Positions 19,428 through 29,354 are shown, numbered from the stretch's first letter. The stretch is DNA of 64,000 nt from Bog-756 sp963777665 (GCA_963777665.1 CAVZRJ010000001.1:868001-932000); one strand, 5' to 3'. A program made the numbers and translations. The notes: generated by a model from the letters alone, not told the origin.

Positions 19428-20093
19428 CTAGCCGGCCGGGTCCCCCCTCCGTTCGATCAGACCACCCTGTGCTGCGAGATGCTCCGCCCTGCTCTTGATG
19501 CCGAGAAGCATCTTGCGTTCCATGACGAGGCTGCCCGGCTCCAACACCAGAATCCCGACGGCCCGTCGCAGCCATCCGGCTCCCGGGGTGACAATGCGGT
19601 TCCGGCTGACGAGCCTCGTGCGATCCGGACCGGACGGGTAGAGGCAGAAGGCCCAGACCCAGTTCCCATCCTCGGAGTGCAGCACCATCGCCTGCTCAGG
19701 ATCGAGGATGTCCACCCGCAGGCGGGGACCATTCTTGCCCAGCCGCTCGACGTCACCGAGCTTGCGGTTCTGGAACTGCGGCAGGATCTCGTCGACGCTG
19801 TGCATGTGGAGGCCGAAGAGGTTCTCGATGAAGTCGTAGGTATAGACCCCGCCCTTCCCGCTGCCCATCTGCACCAGCCACGGCCAGATGGACGATGGCG
19901 GCGCGTCGATCATGACCACGCGAGTCGAGAGGAGATCCGGGCGGTCCAAGAACTCGTCCCCCGGCATGCTCCGGTCCACCTCCTCGGGCGTTGCGCCCCA
20001 AGTCAGGCAGGGCCTGCGACCGACGCGGAGATAGGACGCGACGGCGCCCCCCACAAGTCCTCCGGCCAGCACGCAGATGGCGGATCTCCTCAC
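19428..20093 (-). CDS. SRPBCC-fold protein with N-terminal membrane/signal segment
   Basis: 221 aa. The hydrophobic start (AICVLAGGLVGGAVASYL) could be a signal or anchor. The body carries VVMIDAPPSSIWPWLVQMG, YTYDFIENLFGLHMHSVDEI and FCLYPSGPDRTRLVSRNRI, typical of START/SRPBCC polyketide-cyclase-like proteins. Its ATG overlaps the stop of the hemerythrin-fused P-type ATPase (ATGA), so they are co-translated. A second SRPBCC protein lies at 29493. Ligand unknown. Confidence 0.8.
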   Translation of the reverse strand: MRRSAICVLAGGLVGGAVASYLRVGRRPCLTWGATPEEVDRSMPGDEFLDRPDLLSTRVVMIDAPPSSIWPWLVQMGSGKGGVYTYDFIENLFGLHMHSVDEILPQFQNRKLGDVERLGKNGPRLRVDILDPEQAMVLHSEDGNWVWAFCLYPSGPDRTRLVSRNRIVTPGAGWLRRAVGILVLEPGSLVMERKMLLGIKSRAEHLAAQGGLIERRGDPAG

Positions 20094-22486
20094 CCCAACC
20101 CTCCCGAGACGGTCTTCGCTGAGCTTGTGGTCGCGCAGTGCTTGTCGATCGGGCCGGGAACGGCAGGAGCGACGTCTTCGGCGAGCGACAGGTAGCTCTC
20201 CTCCTCCTGCGCAGTGTGCAACGCCAGGATGGCGTGCAGCCCGTAGAGGAGACGCTGCAGGTCGGCGATGTCCTCCTCGTCCGGACCGTCAGGACCGATG
20301 TCGTCGAGGAGTGCGCCGAGGCGCCGGATCTGGTGGGCGATCTCTACGTGCGCCCTACTCATGGGACCGGTGGGGTCCCGGCCGCCGATGAGACGGTCGA
20401 GTGCCGGGTACAGCACCTCCTGTTCCGCCTGCTCATGGGGCTCGACCTCGTCCACGAGGACCCGGTGCACACGGCGGACCCGGGCCACAGCTTCGGCCGG
20501 GTCGAGGTTGCCCAGGGCGTCGGCCGCGGATCGCATCTCGTCGATATCTGCCCGGATAGCGAGGTGCTCACCCTGGAAGCGCCGGGTCAGGACGGCGTCC
20601 TGCTCGGCCAGGTGGGCGGTCCCGGACGGGAGGAGCGCCCGTAGGGCGTTCAGGATGACAGCGACGTCGATGACCTCCTGGAGGATGGCCCCCCAGACCG
20701 CTGGCAGGAGCCCAGCCGCCGCCGCCCCCATCGCGACGAGGGACATGGCCATCCCGGCGATCACGCTCTGCAGAGCGATCCGGCGGGTGCGGCGGGCCAA
20801 GGTCACGGCTTCACCGACCCGATCGAGACGGTCGACGGTCAGGACGATGTCGGCTGCCTCCGAGGACGCCGTGGCGCCGCGGGCTCCCATCGCCACCCCG
20901 ACGTCTGCCAAGGCCAGCGCTGGAGCGTCGTTGATCCCATCACCGACCATGATCACCGGCGCCCGCCTGCGCTCCTGGCGCACTGCGTCGAGCTTCTCCG
21001 CCGGGGACCGTTCGGCCAGCACTTCGTCCACGCCGATCACCGCTCCGACGCTCTCGGCCACCTCGGCGCGATCGCCGGTCACCATGACGACCCGCTCGAT
21101 GCCGCCCCGACGAAGCGCCCGGATGGTTCGGGCGGCGTCGGGCCGGAGCGGATCGTCGAGCACGAGCACTCCGGCGGGGCGGCCGTCGACCGCCACGAAT
21201 ACGGTCAGCGCGCCGTCCAGCTGGGCCATACGACGGGCCGTCCGGGCCCACCGCGGCGTCCCGGTCATCCCCACCCACTCGGCCTTGCCGAGGGCGACCC
21301 GATGACCAGCAACTGCCCCGCGGATGCCCCGCCCGGCAACCTCCTCCACGTCGCTGGGAAGGACCAGATCACAGCCCCCCTCGACGGCAGCCCGAACGAC
21401 GGCCGTAGCCAGTACGTGCGGTGAGACCTGGTCGAGGGAGCCGGCCATGGTCAGGACCTCGCGAGAGGGCAGCGATCCGGAGACCACGACGGCGGCCAGA
21501 GCCGGACGCCCACTGGTCAGGGTTCCGGTCTTGTCAAAGAGGAGCGTCCGGCAGCGGGCCAGCTGCTCGAGCACGCCGCCACCCTTGATCACCACGCCGC
21601 GGCGCGCCGCTAGGGAGAGCCCCGAAACCATCGCCACCGGGACGCCCAGGATGAGGGGGCACGGCGTCGCCACCACGAGGACGGCCACCGCTCTGCTGGC
21701 GCCGGCGACGACCCACGCCCCTCCGGCCACCGCCAGGGTGAGCGCCAGGAACCACAGGGCGTAGCGGTCGGCCAGTCGCACGAAGGGCGCAGGTGAGGAC
21801 TCGGCTTCGGACACCAGGCGCATGATCCCCGCGTACGTGCTGTCGGCGGCGCGGGTCGTGGCCCGCAGATCGAGCGGCCGCCCGGCGTTCACGACCCCGC
21901 TCCGGACCGGATCGCCCGCCCCCCGCTCGACCGGGAGGGCCTCGCCGGTCAGCGCCGACTCGTCGAGAATGGCCTCACCGGTGAGCGTCCCGTCGACCGG
22001 CACCAGCTCGCCCGAGGCCACCATCACGAGGTCGCCTGGCACCACCTCGTCGAGGGCGACCGTCTCCAGGGTGTCGCCCCGGTAGCGGTGGGCGGTTCTC
22101 GGCGCCCGCGCCAAGAGCGCTTGCAGGTCGCGGCGTGCCCGCCCGGCCGCCCAGGCTTCGAGCGTTCGCCCGCTCGTCACCATGACACCGATGACCGCCG
22201 CCGCCAGGTATTCGCCCACGGCCAACGCCCCCACCAGCGCCAGGAGTGCGATCACGTCGACCCCGAGCCGCCGGTGGCGAAGGCTCTCGAGCACCGACCA
22301 GGCGGCATAGAGGGCCCCCAGAGCACCAGAAACGATCCAGGCCAGGTTGCCCGCGCCATCTGATCCCCCGAGATGGAGACCGATGCCTGCGACGAGGCAC
22401 ATCCCGGCCACGGCCAGAAGAAGCCCCGGCACCATCGGTCCGAGGCGGGCCGTTCGGTGAGCTGTCGGTTCGACCACTCTCTTCAC
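20090..22486 (-). CDS. P1B-type heavy-metal ATPase fused to a C-terminal hemerythrin domain
   Basis: About 798 aa. ATPase core: actuator loop with DESALTGEALPVERGAGD, metal-site helix VVATPCPLILGVPVAM, phosphorylation motif LLFDKTGTLTSGRP, SPHVLA in the nucleotide domain and hinge MVGDGINDAPALALADVGVAMG. The catalytic residues are intact. No N-terminal HMA or CxxC domain is seen. The last 160 residues form a hemerythrin-like bundle: VEPHEQAEQEVLYPALD, MSRAHVEIAHQIRRL and GLHAILALHTAQEEESYL supply H/E iron ligands. GTG 22486 is chosen because the longer frame overlaps the 22612-22806 gene; GTG 22477 is also possible. Probably exports a transition metal, with iron/oxygen sensing by hemerythrin (inference). 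Confidence 0.87.
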   Translation of the reverse strand: MKRVVEPTAHRTARLGPMVPGLLLAVAGMCLVAGIGLHLGGSDGAGNLAWIVSGALGALYAAWSVLESLRHRRLGVDVIALLALVGALAVGEYLAAAVIGVMVTSGRTLEAWAAGRARRDLQALLARAPRTAHRYRGDTLETVALDEVVPGDLVMVASGELVPVDGTLTGEAILDESALTGEALPVERGAGDPVRSGVVNAGRPLDLRATTRAADSTYAGIMRLVSEAESSPAPFVRLADRYALWFLALTLAVAGGAWVVAGASRAVAVLVVATPCPLILGVPVAMVSGLSLAARRGVVIKGGGVLEQLARCRTLLFDKTGTLTSGRPALAAVVVSGSLPSREVLTMAGSLDQVSPHVLATAVVRAAVEGGCDLVLPSDVEEVAGRGIRGAVAGHRVALGKAEWVGMTGTPRWARTARRMAQLDGALTVFVAVDGRPAGVLVLDDPLRPDAARTIRALRRGGIERVVMVTGDRAEVAESVGAVIGVDEVLAERSPAEKLDAVRQERRRAPVIMVGDGINDAPALALADVGVAMGARGATASSEAADIVLTVDRLDRVGEAVTLARRTRRIALQSVIAGMAMSLVAMGAAAAGLLPAVWGAILQEVIDVAVILNALRALLPSGTAHLAEQDAVLTRRFQGEHLAIRADIDEMRSAADALGNLDPAEAVARVRRVHRVLVDEVEPHEQAEQEVLYPALDRLIGGRDPTGPMSRAHVEIAHQIRRLGALLDDIGPDGPDEEDIADLQRLLYGLHAILALHTAQEEESYLSLAEDVAPAVPGPIDKHCATTSSAKTVSGGLG

Positions 22487-22611
22487 CCTGCGGTATCGAC
22501 GACGCGGGCACAAGGGTCGAAGGTCAAGATCTGCCGGGGAGGTCTCTTCGGGCCCGATCCCTCGGCCATACAGCCGCACTCCGGTTCGAGCGTCGGGTTG
22601 GACCTGCAGGT

Positions 22612-22806
22612 TCAGGCACCCACGACCCGCCGTTTCATGAGAACGATGGGATGCACGAAGCGCCAGCCCACGCCCCACGATGACACCATTGCGACGGCCT
22701 CCCACCCATTGCGACCGAGCCGGTTGAGACCCTCAATCTCCTTGTTCCGTTTCAGGAGATCGAAGGTCATGTACTCAAATGCCTCCGCCTCCCCGTCTGG
22801 TCCCAT
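22612..22806 (-). CDS. DUF4177-like small protein
   Basis: 64 aa: MGPDGEAEAFEYMTFDLL, then LNRLGRNGWEAVAMVSSWGVGW, ending in a basic ILMKRRVVGA. The Y...N..G-x-x-GWE-x-V pattern resembles DUF4177 proteins. GGGAGGGAGG stands before the ATG. A DosR-like box lies 70 bp upstream, and the hemerythrin-ATPase begins 126 bp downstream, suggesting one transcript. Confidence 0.7.
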   Translation of the reverse strand: MGPDGEAEAFEYMTFDLLKRNKEIEGLNRLGRNGWEAVAMVSSWGVGWRFVHPIVLMKRRVVGA

Positions 22807-22875
22807 GATCCTCCCTCCCAATACGCTGAACGGTCGCTCCTGGCCCACGCTCCCACAGGACTCCGCGATGCGAAA

Positions 22876-22889
22876 GGGCCGAAAGTCCC
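22876..22889 (-). promoter_or_regulatory. DosR-box-like palindrome before the DUF4177/P1B-ATPase operon
   Basis: Read on the minus strand GGGACTTTCGGCCC, nearly identical to the copy at 13195. It lies 70 bp before the DUF4177-like gene and is probably the promoter element for the metal-pump operon. Confidence 0.65.
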
Positions 22890-22929
22890 GGCCGACGGCG
22901 CACCGCACTGGGGTGGGTCCCTGCGACTG

Positions 22930-25225
22930 CTAGGGCCGTTCGACCAGACTTGGTGCCGGCCCTTCCGACTTCGGAGGTCGGAGACGCGCCCCGAGTCGGG
23001 CTCCGGTGCCGACCGGGATCCACAGAACTGGCAGGGCGACCAGGACGATGCCGGCCGTAGCCCAGAGTGCGTCGGCCGGTGGCGATTCGAATCTGAAGAT
23101 CCGCCGGGAGAGCGGGAGCGCCCATATGAGGGCAGCTCCACCGGCCATGCACCCGACGAGAACGGGCCATGCCGCGTTCAACGGCCGGGCGACCAACACA
23201 AGGACGGCGAGGCCGATTGCCACGAGGGCGAGCGCCGCCGCCGTCCGGGCCTGGGCCGTGGTCGCGTGGGCGGGGCCGCGGGCGACCAGATAGGTCAAGA
23301 GCGTGACCGTCGCAGCAACGACCCCGGCGGGGACGGTGAATACGAGGACACGCCGGACGAAGCCCGGATGGGCAGGCGGAGCGCCCGAGGAGAGCGCGAG
23401 GAAGAACCCGGGGATCCCGATGGTCAGGGTGCTCACAATGGTCAGGTGACGGGGGTAGAACGAGAACGGGATGGCGCTGATTCCGGCAACGACGGCCAGG
23501 ATCGCCGCATAGACCGTCTTGGTCACGAAGAGGTTGGCCACCCGCTCGGTATTTGCGATGACCCGTCGACCTTCGTCCAGAAGACCGGGCACCGTGGCGA
23601 ACGAGCTGTCCAGGAGGACGATCCGGCCCACCGCGCGGGTGGCCTGGCTACCCGATCCCATGGCCAGGCCGAGGTCGGCCTGCTTGAGGGCGGGCACGTG
23701 GTTCACGCCGTCACCGGTCATTGCCACGACGTGGCCGCGGCTCTGCAGCGCCGAGACAACGGCCTTCTTCTGGTCAGCCTGCACCCGGCCGAAGATCGAC
23801 GAGGCATCGACGATGGGGGCCAAGCGCGTCGGCTCGTCCGGGAGGTCCCACGCGTCGACGGCGGTCACCCATCCAGGGATGCCGACCTTGTCGGCGACCG
23901 CCGCGACGGTACGTGGGTCGTCGCCCGAGAGCACCTTGACTACCACCCCCTGGGAGACGAGGTACTCGATCGTTGCTCTGGCGTCGGGACGGATCCGCTC
24001 CTCCAAGACCACCAGGCAGGATGGTTCGAGGCCCTCGGGCGACGGCGAGAGACAACCGTCCGCGGCCATGACGTCGGGCGCTCCGAGTACCCAGGTGCCG
24101 CGCCCGGAGAACTGGACGGCGCTCCATTTCCGGGCCGAGCTGAAGGGAACCCGCACCTCGGCCGCCCACGATGCAGGGACCGGCAAGGCGGCCAGCGCCT
24201 GGATCGTCGCATTGGGCGACGGGTCGCTGGCGACGAGGGCTCCCAGGGCCTCCTCCGCCGAGGTGTCCCGAGCGTCTCGATCGTGCCGATCGCCATGCCC
24301 GGCTCGGTGAGCGTGCCGGTCTTGTCGATGCACAGTACGTCGACCCGGGCGAGTCCTTCGATGGCAGCCAGTTCCTGGACCAGCACCCGTTGCCGAGCCA
24401 GGCGAATGGCACCTAGGGCGAACGCGAGCGGGTCAGGAGCACCAGCCCTTCGGGCACCATGGCGCCCACTCCGGCCACCGACGACCTGAGGGCGTCGTCG
24501 AGGGATTGGCCGGACCGGAGGACCTGGCTAGTGACCAGCAACACGCCGGCCGGGATCGTGACCCACGTCACCATCCGCAGGATCTGGTTCGTACCCTGCT
24601 GCAGCTCCGACCGCACGAGGTTGAACCGCCGGGCGTCGCCCTGCAGCTTCTGGGCGAAGGCGTCGTCGCCGACCCGGATGGCCCGGATGAGACCGGTCCC
24701 CGAGACGACGAAGCTCGCAGAGCGGACCTCGTCGTCGTGCAACTTGCCCACCGGGATCGCCTCGCCGCTCAGGAGCGACTCATCGATCTCGAGCCCGTCG
24801 GCAGAAATAACGAGGCCGTCGACCACGATCTGGTCGCCGGATTGCAACTCGAGCACGTCGTCGAGCACCACCGCATCGGCGGGCAGCTCGACCCGCCGCC
24901 CAGCTCGGACCGCGTGGGCGGTGGGAGCGGTGAGCACCGCCAGGCGGTCAAGCGTTCGCTTCGCCCGCAGTTCTTGTCCGACCCCGATGACAGTGTTGAC
25001 GACAAGGACCACGCCGAACAGGCCGTCCTGGAAGGGTCCGACGAAGATGACCACGACGAGTAGCGACCCAAGGATGGCGTTGAAGCGGGTAAAGACGTTC
25101 GCCCGCAGTATCTGAGTGAGCGACCGGCCACCGTGCCGATCGGACACGTTGGCCTGGCCAGTGGTGATCCGCTCGGCGACCTCCCGCTCGGTCAGCCCCG
25201 CGGGGGCTGAGCCCTCGGGACTCAT
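22930..25225 (-). CDS. CtpE-like cation-transporting P-type ATPase, two frame breaks
   Basis: About 760 aa if joined. N-terminal part: GLTEREVAERITTGQANV, IVVDGLVISADGLEIDESLL (actuator), GVGAMVPEGLVLLT (PEGL ion-site helix). One missing base near 24430 separates LAFALGAIRLARQRVLVQEL and IDKTGTLTEPGMAIGTIETL. A second near 24268 precedes the nucleotide/hinge domain and six C-terminal helices. The hinge reads MTGDGVNHVPALKQADLGLAMG, where the second Asp of the family GDGVND motif is His, which would damage Mg2+ binding. Start MSPEGSAPAG (25225); 25240 is an alternative. Probably related to mycobacterial CtpE. Activity is doubtful. Confidence 0.8.
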
Positions 25226-25626
25226 CTCCGAGCTGACCAAGATCCGAGACAGGGTCGCGTCACCGCTGTCCGGCGCGGGCCCGTCGCTCTACCAACCCCA
25301 AGAAGCGGCGGCTGTGCAACAACGGTGACGACGAGGCGACGCTCGGCCGCACCGATACCGCTCATCCTTCTCTTCCCAGGGTGTCCGGGTCGCTCGCGAC
25401 GACGTTGGGCCGGTGCGAGGAGGCATTCGCAGACGTCGGGCTCAGGTGCGTCACGCCCCAATTGTGCCGGACGAGTGAGGGCGGCCCAGAGTCCCAAGTC
25501 CCCAATCCACCGCTCCCGTTCCGGTGCCGGTGGTGCGTGAGGAGTGGCGGGTAAGGGACCAAATGCCCTATTCACCGTCGTCCAGGAGGGGTGAAATTGG
25601 GTAGGAGAGCCGCCGAAGGAAGTCAC
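25226..25626. other. Divergent intergenic region between P-type ATPase and stress protein
   Basis: About 400 bases with no supportable gene. It holds a clear DosR-like box at 25555 and a weaker one on the minus strand around 25482-25494 (GGGACTCTGGGCC read toward the ATPase). Confidence 0.5.
25555..25570 (+). promoter_or_regulatory. DosR-box-like palindrome before second stress protein
   Basis: GGGACCAAATGCCCTA, 57 bp upstream of the ATG at 25627; both half-sites are well kept. Confidence 0.68.
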
Positions 25627-26112
25627 ATGGCCATAATGGATGACTGCTCCGAAACCAGCGAGTCGGCACAGCCGAGGATCGTGGTGGGCGTCGACGGCTC
25701 GCCGACCTCGCTCGCTGCCCTCGAATGGGCGGTACAAGAAGCCCGCCTGCGGGGGGGCACCCTCGAAGTGGTGCACGCCACATTCTTCCGTGGCGAGGCA
25801 CTGGAGCTTGGTCCCTTTGCCGATCTCAAGAGGCGCGAGAGGTCCCTCCTCGACGCCGCCGTCGCCAAAGCCAGGGACTTGGCGCCGGATATCACCGTCG
25901 CCGGCCGGGTCGGCGATCCACCGGCAGCCAAAATGCTGGTCGACGTGAGCAAGGACGCCTACCTGCTGGTGGTCGGCTCCCGGGGTCTCGGAGCTATCAA
26001 GGAGTTCACACTCGGATCGGTGAGCCACGACCTAGCCCGCCACGCTCACTGCCCGCTGGTCATCATCGGGCCGGCGGCATCGGACAACGGCATCGTTGCT
26101 GTCCACGGCTGA
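25627..26112 (+). CDS. Universal stress protein
   Basis: 161 aa UspA-fold protein: RIVVGVDGSPTSLAALEWAV near the start, then VVGSRGLGAIKEFTLGSVSH (ATP-binding glycines G-S-R-G-x-G and GS) and HCPLVIIG. ATG 25627 follows GAAGGAAG; the frame extends slightly upstream without support. It has its own DosR-like box. It is similar in plan to the stress protein at 11592, without its Trp/Pro-rich insert. Confidence 0.92.
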   Translation: MAIMDDCSETSESAQPRIVVGVDGSPTSLAALEWAVQEARLRGGTLEVVHATFFRGEALELGPFADLKRRERSLLDAAVAKARDLAPDITVAGRVGDPPAAKMLVDVSKDAYLLVVGSRGLGAIKEFTLGSVSHDLARHAHCPLVIIGPAASDNGIVAVHG

Positions 26113-26331
26113 TCGGACGACCATGCGACTCCCACACGCTGAGACTTGTGCCCCGCTCCTCCTGGGGGGCCCGGCGTGGCCTCGTAGGGCCGTGTCCGAC
26201 AGCGGCGACCGCCGAGGGTGGCTAGCGCGCCATCAGCTCATCCAGGCGCGTCCTCCGTGGGGCGACTTCCCGACCCGGCCCTTCGACAGCCTTCGTCCCG
26301 AGAGGCGACGGTTCGTCTGCGGCAGACGACG

Positions 26332-27450
26332 GTGAGTTTCCTCAACTTCATCATCCGTAACGTGTGGTCCAAAAAAGCCCGCTCCATCGGCTTGGCCTTC
26401 TCCGTCGCCATCGCCGTGATGGCGGTCGTCACGCTCGACGTGACGAGCGGCGGCCTCGAGAAGTCGGCCGCCGCAATCATCTCGGTCGGCAAGGCGGACT
26501 TCACCGTGGCCCAGAAGGGGGCATCGGACACCCTGGCAAGCACCATCGACCAAGTGGAACTGGAACGGCTTCGCCAGACTCCTGGAGTGGCCCGCGTGGT
26601 CGGCGTGCTGGTCGCGACTGAGCACCTCGGCGCCGACAACCCGGTCTTCATCGAGATCGGGATCGACCCCGGAGATCTCTCGGCGTTCGGTGTCAACGTG
26701 ATCGCCGGCACGGCTTACACCCCCACGGCCGCCCACGAGGTGATGCTTGGCTGGAGGACGGCCGCCAACTTCCGGCTGCGGGTCGGGGACCTCTTCAAGG
26801 CCAACGGGACCGAGAACAAGGTGGTCGGGATCTACTCGACCGGAAACTCCTTCGGCGACGCCGGGGCGATGTTCCCGCTCCCGGCTGTTCAGGGCTACAA
26901 CCGGCTCCCGGGGATCGTGACGCTTGGGTTCGTCAAGGTGTCTCCCGGTGCCTCCCCCGCCGCAGTGGCCGCTCGCGTCGACTACGCCCAGCCGCAATTG
27001 ACGACGATCCGCACTGCCGCCCAGTTCGGTAGGGCCGACCGCACATTGGTCTACCTCCAGGCGGCGGTCAACGGCAGCACCGTGCTCGCCATCCTCATCG
27101 GCGCGATCATCATCGGCAACACCATGCTCCTCTCGCTGTTCGAGCGCACCCGCGAGTTCGGGCTCATGCGTGCCGTCGGCTGGACCCGGCGCCGGACGGT
27201 CAGCCTCCTGCTCGGCGAGAGCCTGCTGCTGGCCTTTCTCGGCGCGGCACTCGGCGTCGGGCTGTCCTTCGTGATCATGGCGGTGCTCGAGAACCTGCCG
27301 GTGCTCAAGGGCATCCTGCACCCCAATTTTACCGAGGGCGCCTTCTGGCGGGCGATCTTCACGGCGGCGATCATGACTCTGATCGGTGCCCTGTACCCGG
27401 TCACTCGTGCCGCCCTACTTTCGCCGCTGAAGGCGCTCAGCCATGAGTGA
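26332..27450 (+). CDS. ABC exporter permease, MacB/FtsX type
   Basis: About 372 aa. N-terminal helix RSIGLAFSVAIAVMAVVTL, large extracytoplasmic MacB-like domain, then three C-terminal helices with the FtsX signature (GNTMLLSLFERTREFGLMRAVGWTRR, the coupling helix, then LLGESLLLAFLGAALGVGL). Start GTG 26332 (VSFLNFIIRNVWSKKARS) fits the family; longer starts add unrelated sequence. The last eight bases overlap the ATPase gene. Probably exports a lipid, lipoprotein or peptide; substrate unknown. Confidence 0.88.
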   Translation: MSFLNFIIRNVWSKKARSIGLAFSVAIAVMAVVTLDVTSGGLEKSAAAIISVGKADFTVAQKGASDTLASTIDQVELERLRQTPGVARVVGVLVATEHLGADNPVFIEIGIDPGDLSAFGVNVIAGTAYTPTAAHEVMLGWRTAANFRLRVGDLFKANGTENKVVGIYSTGNSFGDAGAMFPLPAVQGYNRLPGIVTLGFVKVSPGASPAAVAARVDYAQPQLTTIRTAAQFGRADRTLVYLQAAVNGSTVLAILIGAIIIGNTMLLSLFERTREFGLMRAVGWTRRRTVSLLLGESLLLAFLGAALGVGLSFVIMAVLENLPVLKGILHPNFTEGAFWRAIFTAAIMTLIGALYPVTRAALLSPLKALSHE

Positions 27451-28165
27451 GCCGGCAGACGACCGTCTCGCCGTTGACGTGCGGGGTGTGAGCCGCGTCT
27501 ACCCAGGTCGGGTCGCCGCACTGGCGGGCATGGACCTGAGCGTGCAATACGGGGAGACGGTGGCCATCACAGGACCCTCGGGCTGCGGCAAGTCAACGCT
27601 GCTCAACCTGCTGGCCGCGATCGACTCGCCGACCGCGGGCTCGGTCAGCGTCGCCGGTCACGATCTGGCCCAGCTGCACGACCTAAGCGGGTACCGCCGC
27701 CACACAGTCGGCCTGGTATTCCAGTTCCACAACCTGCTCCCCCAGCTCCCGGCGGTCTCCAACGTTGAGGTACCGATGTTCGGCGCCGGACGCTCGACCC
27801 GCGAGCGCCGGGCCCGGGCGCGCGAGCTCCTGTCCGTAGTCGACCTCGGCGACTGCGAGCACCGCCTGCCGACCGAGCTGTCTGGAGGTGAGCGCCAGCG
27901 GGTGGCGATCGCTCGAGCCCTTGCCAACGAGCCACAGATCCTACTGGCCGACGAGCCCACCGGAAGTCTCGACTCGGCGTCAACAGAACGGTTCTTGGTG
28001 CTCTTGGAGCGTCTGGCTCGCGGGGGGATGACCATCGTGTTGGTGACCCACGATCGGGACGTGGCCGCCCACGCCCACCGGGTTGTCGAGATGTGTGACG
28101 GCAGGGTGGCCGAGGAGAGCCCAAACCGGGTTGGCGACCCCGGTCAGCTAGCCCCCACAACGTAG
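27443..28165 (+). CDS. ABC exporter ATP-binding protein, LolD/MacB type
   Basis: 240 aa with complete ABC motifs: Walker A GPSGCGKSTLLN, Q-loop VFQFHNLLPQLPAVSNVEVP, signature LSGGERQRVAIARALA, Walker B ILLADEPTGSLDS and switch His in VLVTHDRDVAAHAHRVV. It forms a two-gene exporter with the upstream permease (8-bp overlap). No regulatory site was identified. Confidence 0.94.
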   Translation: MSEPADDRLAVDVRGVSRVYPGRVAALAGMDLSVQYGETVAITGPSGCGKSTLLNLLAAIDSPTAGSVSVAGHDLAQLHDLSGYRRHTVGLVFQFHNLLPQLPAVSNVEVPMFGAGRSTRERRARARELLSVVDLGDCEHRLPTELSGGERQRVAIARALANEPQILLADEPTGSLDSASTERFLVLLERLARGGMTIVLVTHDRDVAAHAHRVVEMCDGRVAEESPNRVGDPGQLAPTT

Positions 28166-28246
28166 TGACCCGCGGCGTACCGATGCGTACGCCGAATCTC
28201 CTACGGCATGAACGGCAGCTGAAGCGCTCACGCCGGCAAGAAGCCG

Positions 28247-28708
28247 TCACAGCCGATTGCGTCTAGTTTCACGTGATCGCGATCCCGAGATGGGCTGTCT
28301 GATTGCGAAACGGCGGCCGGTGAGGACGTCAGGTCGAATAGTAAGCAGCATGCCCCCCGGCTCAGGAACCTGTGGTTCCGGGGCCGAAGCCAGGTCTGCT
28401 TCAGTCGGCGACTTGATCAACGTGGCCAGTCCTCGGACGAGCACACTCCAGGCATCGTCGTCAGCTGCGCCAACGTGATCGACCTCGAATGCCACGAGTT
28501 GATCACCGGCGATGCGCGAGAGATATCCCGCTCGAACCCGTATCACAACGTACCCGTCGTGGAACGTAAAGTTGACCGGAACGATCACCGGTGCCCGATC
28601 GGTCGCACACCCAAGACGCCCCAGCCCGATATCCCTGGCCGCAATTGCCAACAATCGCCGGCACTCGGCAACGGGAAGGATTGTCGCACCCGCTGCGTCG
28701 ATCCACAT
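28247..28708 (-). CDS. PPOX-fold flavin/F420-binding family protein, second copy
   Basis: 153 aa split-barrel protein: LPVAECRRLLAIAARDIGLG, APVIVPVNFTFHDGYVVIRV, GDQLVAFEVDHVGAADDDAW, SVLVRGLAT. It parallels the protein at 12177. Start ATG 28708; longer frames overlap a nearby promoter element. A DosR-like box lies 40 bp upstream. Confidence 0.82.
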   Translation of the reverse strand: MWIDAAGATILPVAECRRLLAIAARDIGLGRLGCATDRAPVIVPVNFTFHDGYVVIRVRAGYLSRIAGDQLVAFEVDHVGAADDDAWSVLVRGLATLIKSPTEADLASAPEPQVPEPGGMLLTIRPDVLTGRRFAIRQPISGSRSRETRRNRL

Positions 28709-28747
28709 GGAAATAGCGTGCCGTCGGCAGGTTCCCGGTACTAGAGG

Positions 28748-28764
28748 ATTTAGTCCTTCGTCCC
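28748..28764 (-). promoter_or_regulatory. DosR-box-like sequence before second PPOX gene
   Basis: Minus strand GGGACGAAGGACTAAAT, 40 bp before the PPOX start; the first half-site is perfect, the second degenerate. Confidence 0.5.
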
Positions 28765-28962
28765 GACGTCCACAGGCTCGCAGCTGGTCACCGATCGGTC
28801 CTCCCAGACGCATCCGGCGCCGGAGTCACCCACCGCACGCCTTCTCTGTCCTTTCCGGGTGCTCGGTGCAGCGTGTCGCCGATGAGATCATCGAACCCGG
28901 GCTGGCCGTGCGCCGCCACGAAGGCAGCGTGAGGTCCAGATGCCATCAGTCGCGGTTGGCCT

Positions 28963-29354
28963 TTAGGTCGCCAAACGATGGACCTGGAGGCAGGTGCTGA
29001 CGGCGAAGCGCCGATGCAGTTCTGCTCCTTCGGCCCAAAGTACCGTGTCGCCTCGGTCATCGGGATCACCTGCGGCTGATCGACCGCATAGGTTCGCCCA
29101 TGGGTCACAACAGTCGCCTTCCCGCTGGCGAGAACGTTCTTCATCCAGTCTGTACGTTCGCCATAAGGGAGGGCGATCAGGAAGCCGTCGTCGTGCTCGA
29201 CCGCTACCACCGGGGTTTCGTAGGTCCGACCCGAACGGCGTCCGACGTGACGGACGATCGAGGTACTGGATTTCTCGGTCCCAGCAGAACGCATGGCGAG
29301 TGGCCGTGTCGCGCGCGTCAGTCTGCGCAGGGCTGCCTGGATGGGCCCGTTCAT
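28963..29354 (-). CDS. Deazaflavin (F420)-dependent nitroreductase-like protein, frame interrupted
   Basis: Ddn-family protein of about 130 aa: TSIVRHVGRRSGRTYETPVV, FLIALPYGERTDWMKNVLAS, GKATVVTHGRTYAVDQPQVIP and ATRYFGPKEQ. Near 29020 one base appears missing. In the neighbouring frame the C-terminus continues LHRRFAVSTCLQVHRLAT and stops at 28963, as such proteins usually do; without correction it runs on as unrelated sequence to 28788. Family members reduce quinones or nitro compounds with F420H2, and several are DosR-controlled. A box-like palindrome precedes it. Confidence 0.75.

Noticed and set aside
22487..22705. Extended N-terminus of the hemerythrin-fused ATPase
   Set aside because: It overlaps a convincing DUF4177-like gene and holds no metal-binding motif.
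26174..26190. Box-like TAGGGCCGTGTCCGAC before the ABC exporter
   Set aside because: The half-sites are two bases closer than in the other copies, and it is about 140 bp from the start.
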